Assembly: GCA_028671895.1 (NCBI GenBank) | Contig: JAPMAC010000207.1 | Coordinates: forward strand, 9,362,001-9,426,000 | Reading direction: 5' to 3' | Source of the DNA: Oenanthe sinensis | Taxonomy: Eukaryota; Streptophyta; Magnoliopsida; Apiales; Apiaceae | DNA: 64,000 bases | Shown here: in pieces, positions 63,822 to 64,000 of the stretch | Numbering within the stretch: position 1 is the stretch's first letter | Layout: each line of letters starts with the position of its first letter | Program-made: the position numbers and the translations under genes | Notes under the pieces: generated by a model | What the model saw: the letters and a program-made list of their open reading frames with translations, nothing else | Databases searched by the model: none | Told to the model about the DNA's origin: nothing

Positions 63822-64000
63822 AGAAAATAAATCGTAACAATTTGAGGCTCATTCTTGACTCGTTCGAACTTGGAAACAACTTGTAGCTTCATTGTTGACA
63901 CGTTTGAACATGGTAACGACTTGAAAACTCTTGTAGGACCATTTTTAGATCTTTTGAACAAGAAAACAACTAGTAACAATTTGAGACTCATTCTTTACTC

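Larger units (their letters stand above)
1..64000 (+). repeat. Satellite DNA array, 139-bp monomer, 278-bp dimer
   Basis: The whole window is made of direct, head-to-tail copies of a 139-bp unit with no inversion and no unique sequence. Monomer boundaries, set at the first base of GACTCGTTTGAAC, fall at base 24 and every 139 bp thereafter after correction for 11 small indels, and end at 63,897. This gives 460 complete monomers. Two types alternate, giving a 278-bp dimer. No transposon, microsatellite tract, gene or GC-rich island interrupts it. Nested tandem repetition at this scale is typical of eukaryotic centromeric or pericentromeric satellite. That location is inference; nothing in the sequence identifies the chromosome or species. 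Confidence 0.98.
60561..64000 (+). repeat. Diverged right end of the window
   Basis: About 24.7 monomers without a perfect marker. The first unit resembles B-prime (GAACATGAAAATAACCTGTCAC) but has GAGTCG, GGAAACGAC and AGTTC instead of the diagnostic changes. Other changes include GGTAACGAC, GACTCTTTTGAAC, AAAGAATAAATTG, AATTTCAGGC and CTTCTTTGTTG. Substitution density looks higher than in the 10-60 kb region. The final unit is cut at 104 bp by the window end. Confidence 0.82.

Noticed and set aside
72..63991. Minus-strand open frames of 61 or 70 codons in almost every monomer as a tandem gene or peptide family
   Set aside because: The unit length of 139 bp leaves a remainder of 1 when divided by 3 (278 leaves 2), so frames shift every unit and the 61- and 70-codon frames overlap. 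Many 70-codon frames start only at TTG. Conservation is of DNA, not of one protein, and no promoter, splice or polyadenylation signal stands out.
1..64000. CRISPR array
   Set aside because: There are no unique spacers. The sequence between conserved cores is itself repeated and homologous, and the scale and nesting do not fit.
1..64000. CENP-B box in the TTCGAACTTGGAAAC segment
   Set aside because: It has TTCG but lacks the required A and CGGG at the right spacing, so it does not fit the known box consensus.
1..64000. Heat-shock-element-like arrangement in TTCTTTTGAACAAGAA and TTCGAACTTCGAA
   Set aside because: The spacing between TTC and GAA elements is wrong for alternating 5-bp units, and a motif present in every satellite copy gives no regulatory evidence.
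1..64000. Telomeric or subtelomeric repeat arrays
   Set aside because: No TTAGGG or TTTAGGG tracts or degenerate runs of either were seen on either strand.
1..64000. Subrepeats of a ribosomal intergenic spacer
   Set aside because: Spacer subrepeats can have units of this size, but 64 kb without any rRNA gene sequence makes this very unlikely.
1..64000. Integrated virus or retroelement long terminal repeats
   Set aside because: No protease, polymerase or integrase motifs, no primer binding site or polypurine tract, and no long terminal direct repeats apart from the satellite itself.
1..64000. Assigning the repeat to a named species satellite
   Set aside because: I do not recognise the consensus with confidence. 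A search of satellite databases and genome assemblies with the 139-bp A and B consensus would decide it.

Overview
The whole window is one uninterrupted satellite DNA array. I find no credible protein-coding gene, RNA gene, mobile element, CRISPR array or unique sequence. The repeat unit is a 139-bp monomer, all copies head to tail in one orientation. Counting by register, 460 complete monomers run from base 24 to base 63,896, with a 23-bp partial unit on the left and a 104-bp partial unit on the right. The array therefore extends beyond both ends. An array of this length with nested higher-order structure points to eukaryotic constitutive heterochromatin (centromeric, pericentromeric or subtelomeric). 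A plant is my best guess, but I do not recognise the family and the sequence does not settle the lineage. Base composition is AT-rich: a hand count of one A/B-type consensus unit gives 45 G+C of 139.

Repeat structure has four levels. (1) Each monomer is built from three related subunits of 50, 49 and 40 bp. They share the core CTCgTTcGAAC plus an A-rich stretch and end in a CATTcTT-like tail; the third lacks about 10 bp. (2) Two monomer types, A and B, differ at 14 of 139 consensus positions and alternate, giving a 278-bp dimer. (3) A variant pair, B-prime followed by an A/B hybrid, adds one extra monomer and shifts the dimer phase. It recurs 34 times, plus one related variant, and divides the array into higher-order units. 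(4) Blocks of about 0.4-2.6 kb are duplicated in tandem or several kb apart.

Layout: 0-10 kb has long, irregular spacing between markers (13-25 monomers). 10-35 kb is dominated by an 11-monomer unit of 1,529 bp, with shortened and lengthened derivatives. 35-46 kb is mixed, with one 31-monomer interval ending in a mosaic patch near 45-46 kb. 46-51.4 kb is a compact alternation of 7- and 9-monomer units. 51-60 kb has recurrent 1,251-bp (9-monomer) repeats inside long marker intervals. 60.5-64 kb is the most diverged part, with no perfect marker.

Only 11 length changes, from five kinds of event, are needed to explain the register across 64 kb. Recurrent copies of the same indel trace segment duplication. 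The many open frames of 60-116 codons are by-products of a stop-poor repeat: 139 is not a multiple of 3, so no frame continues through the units.
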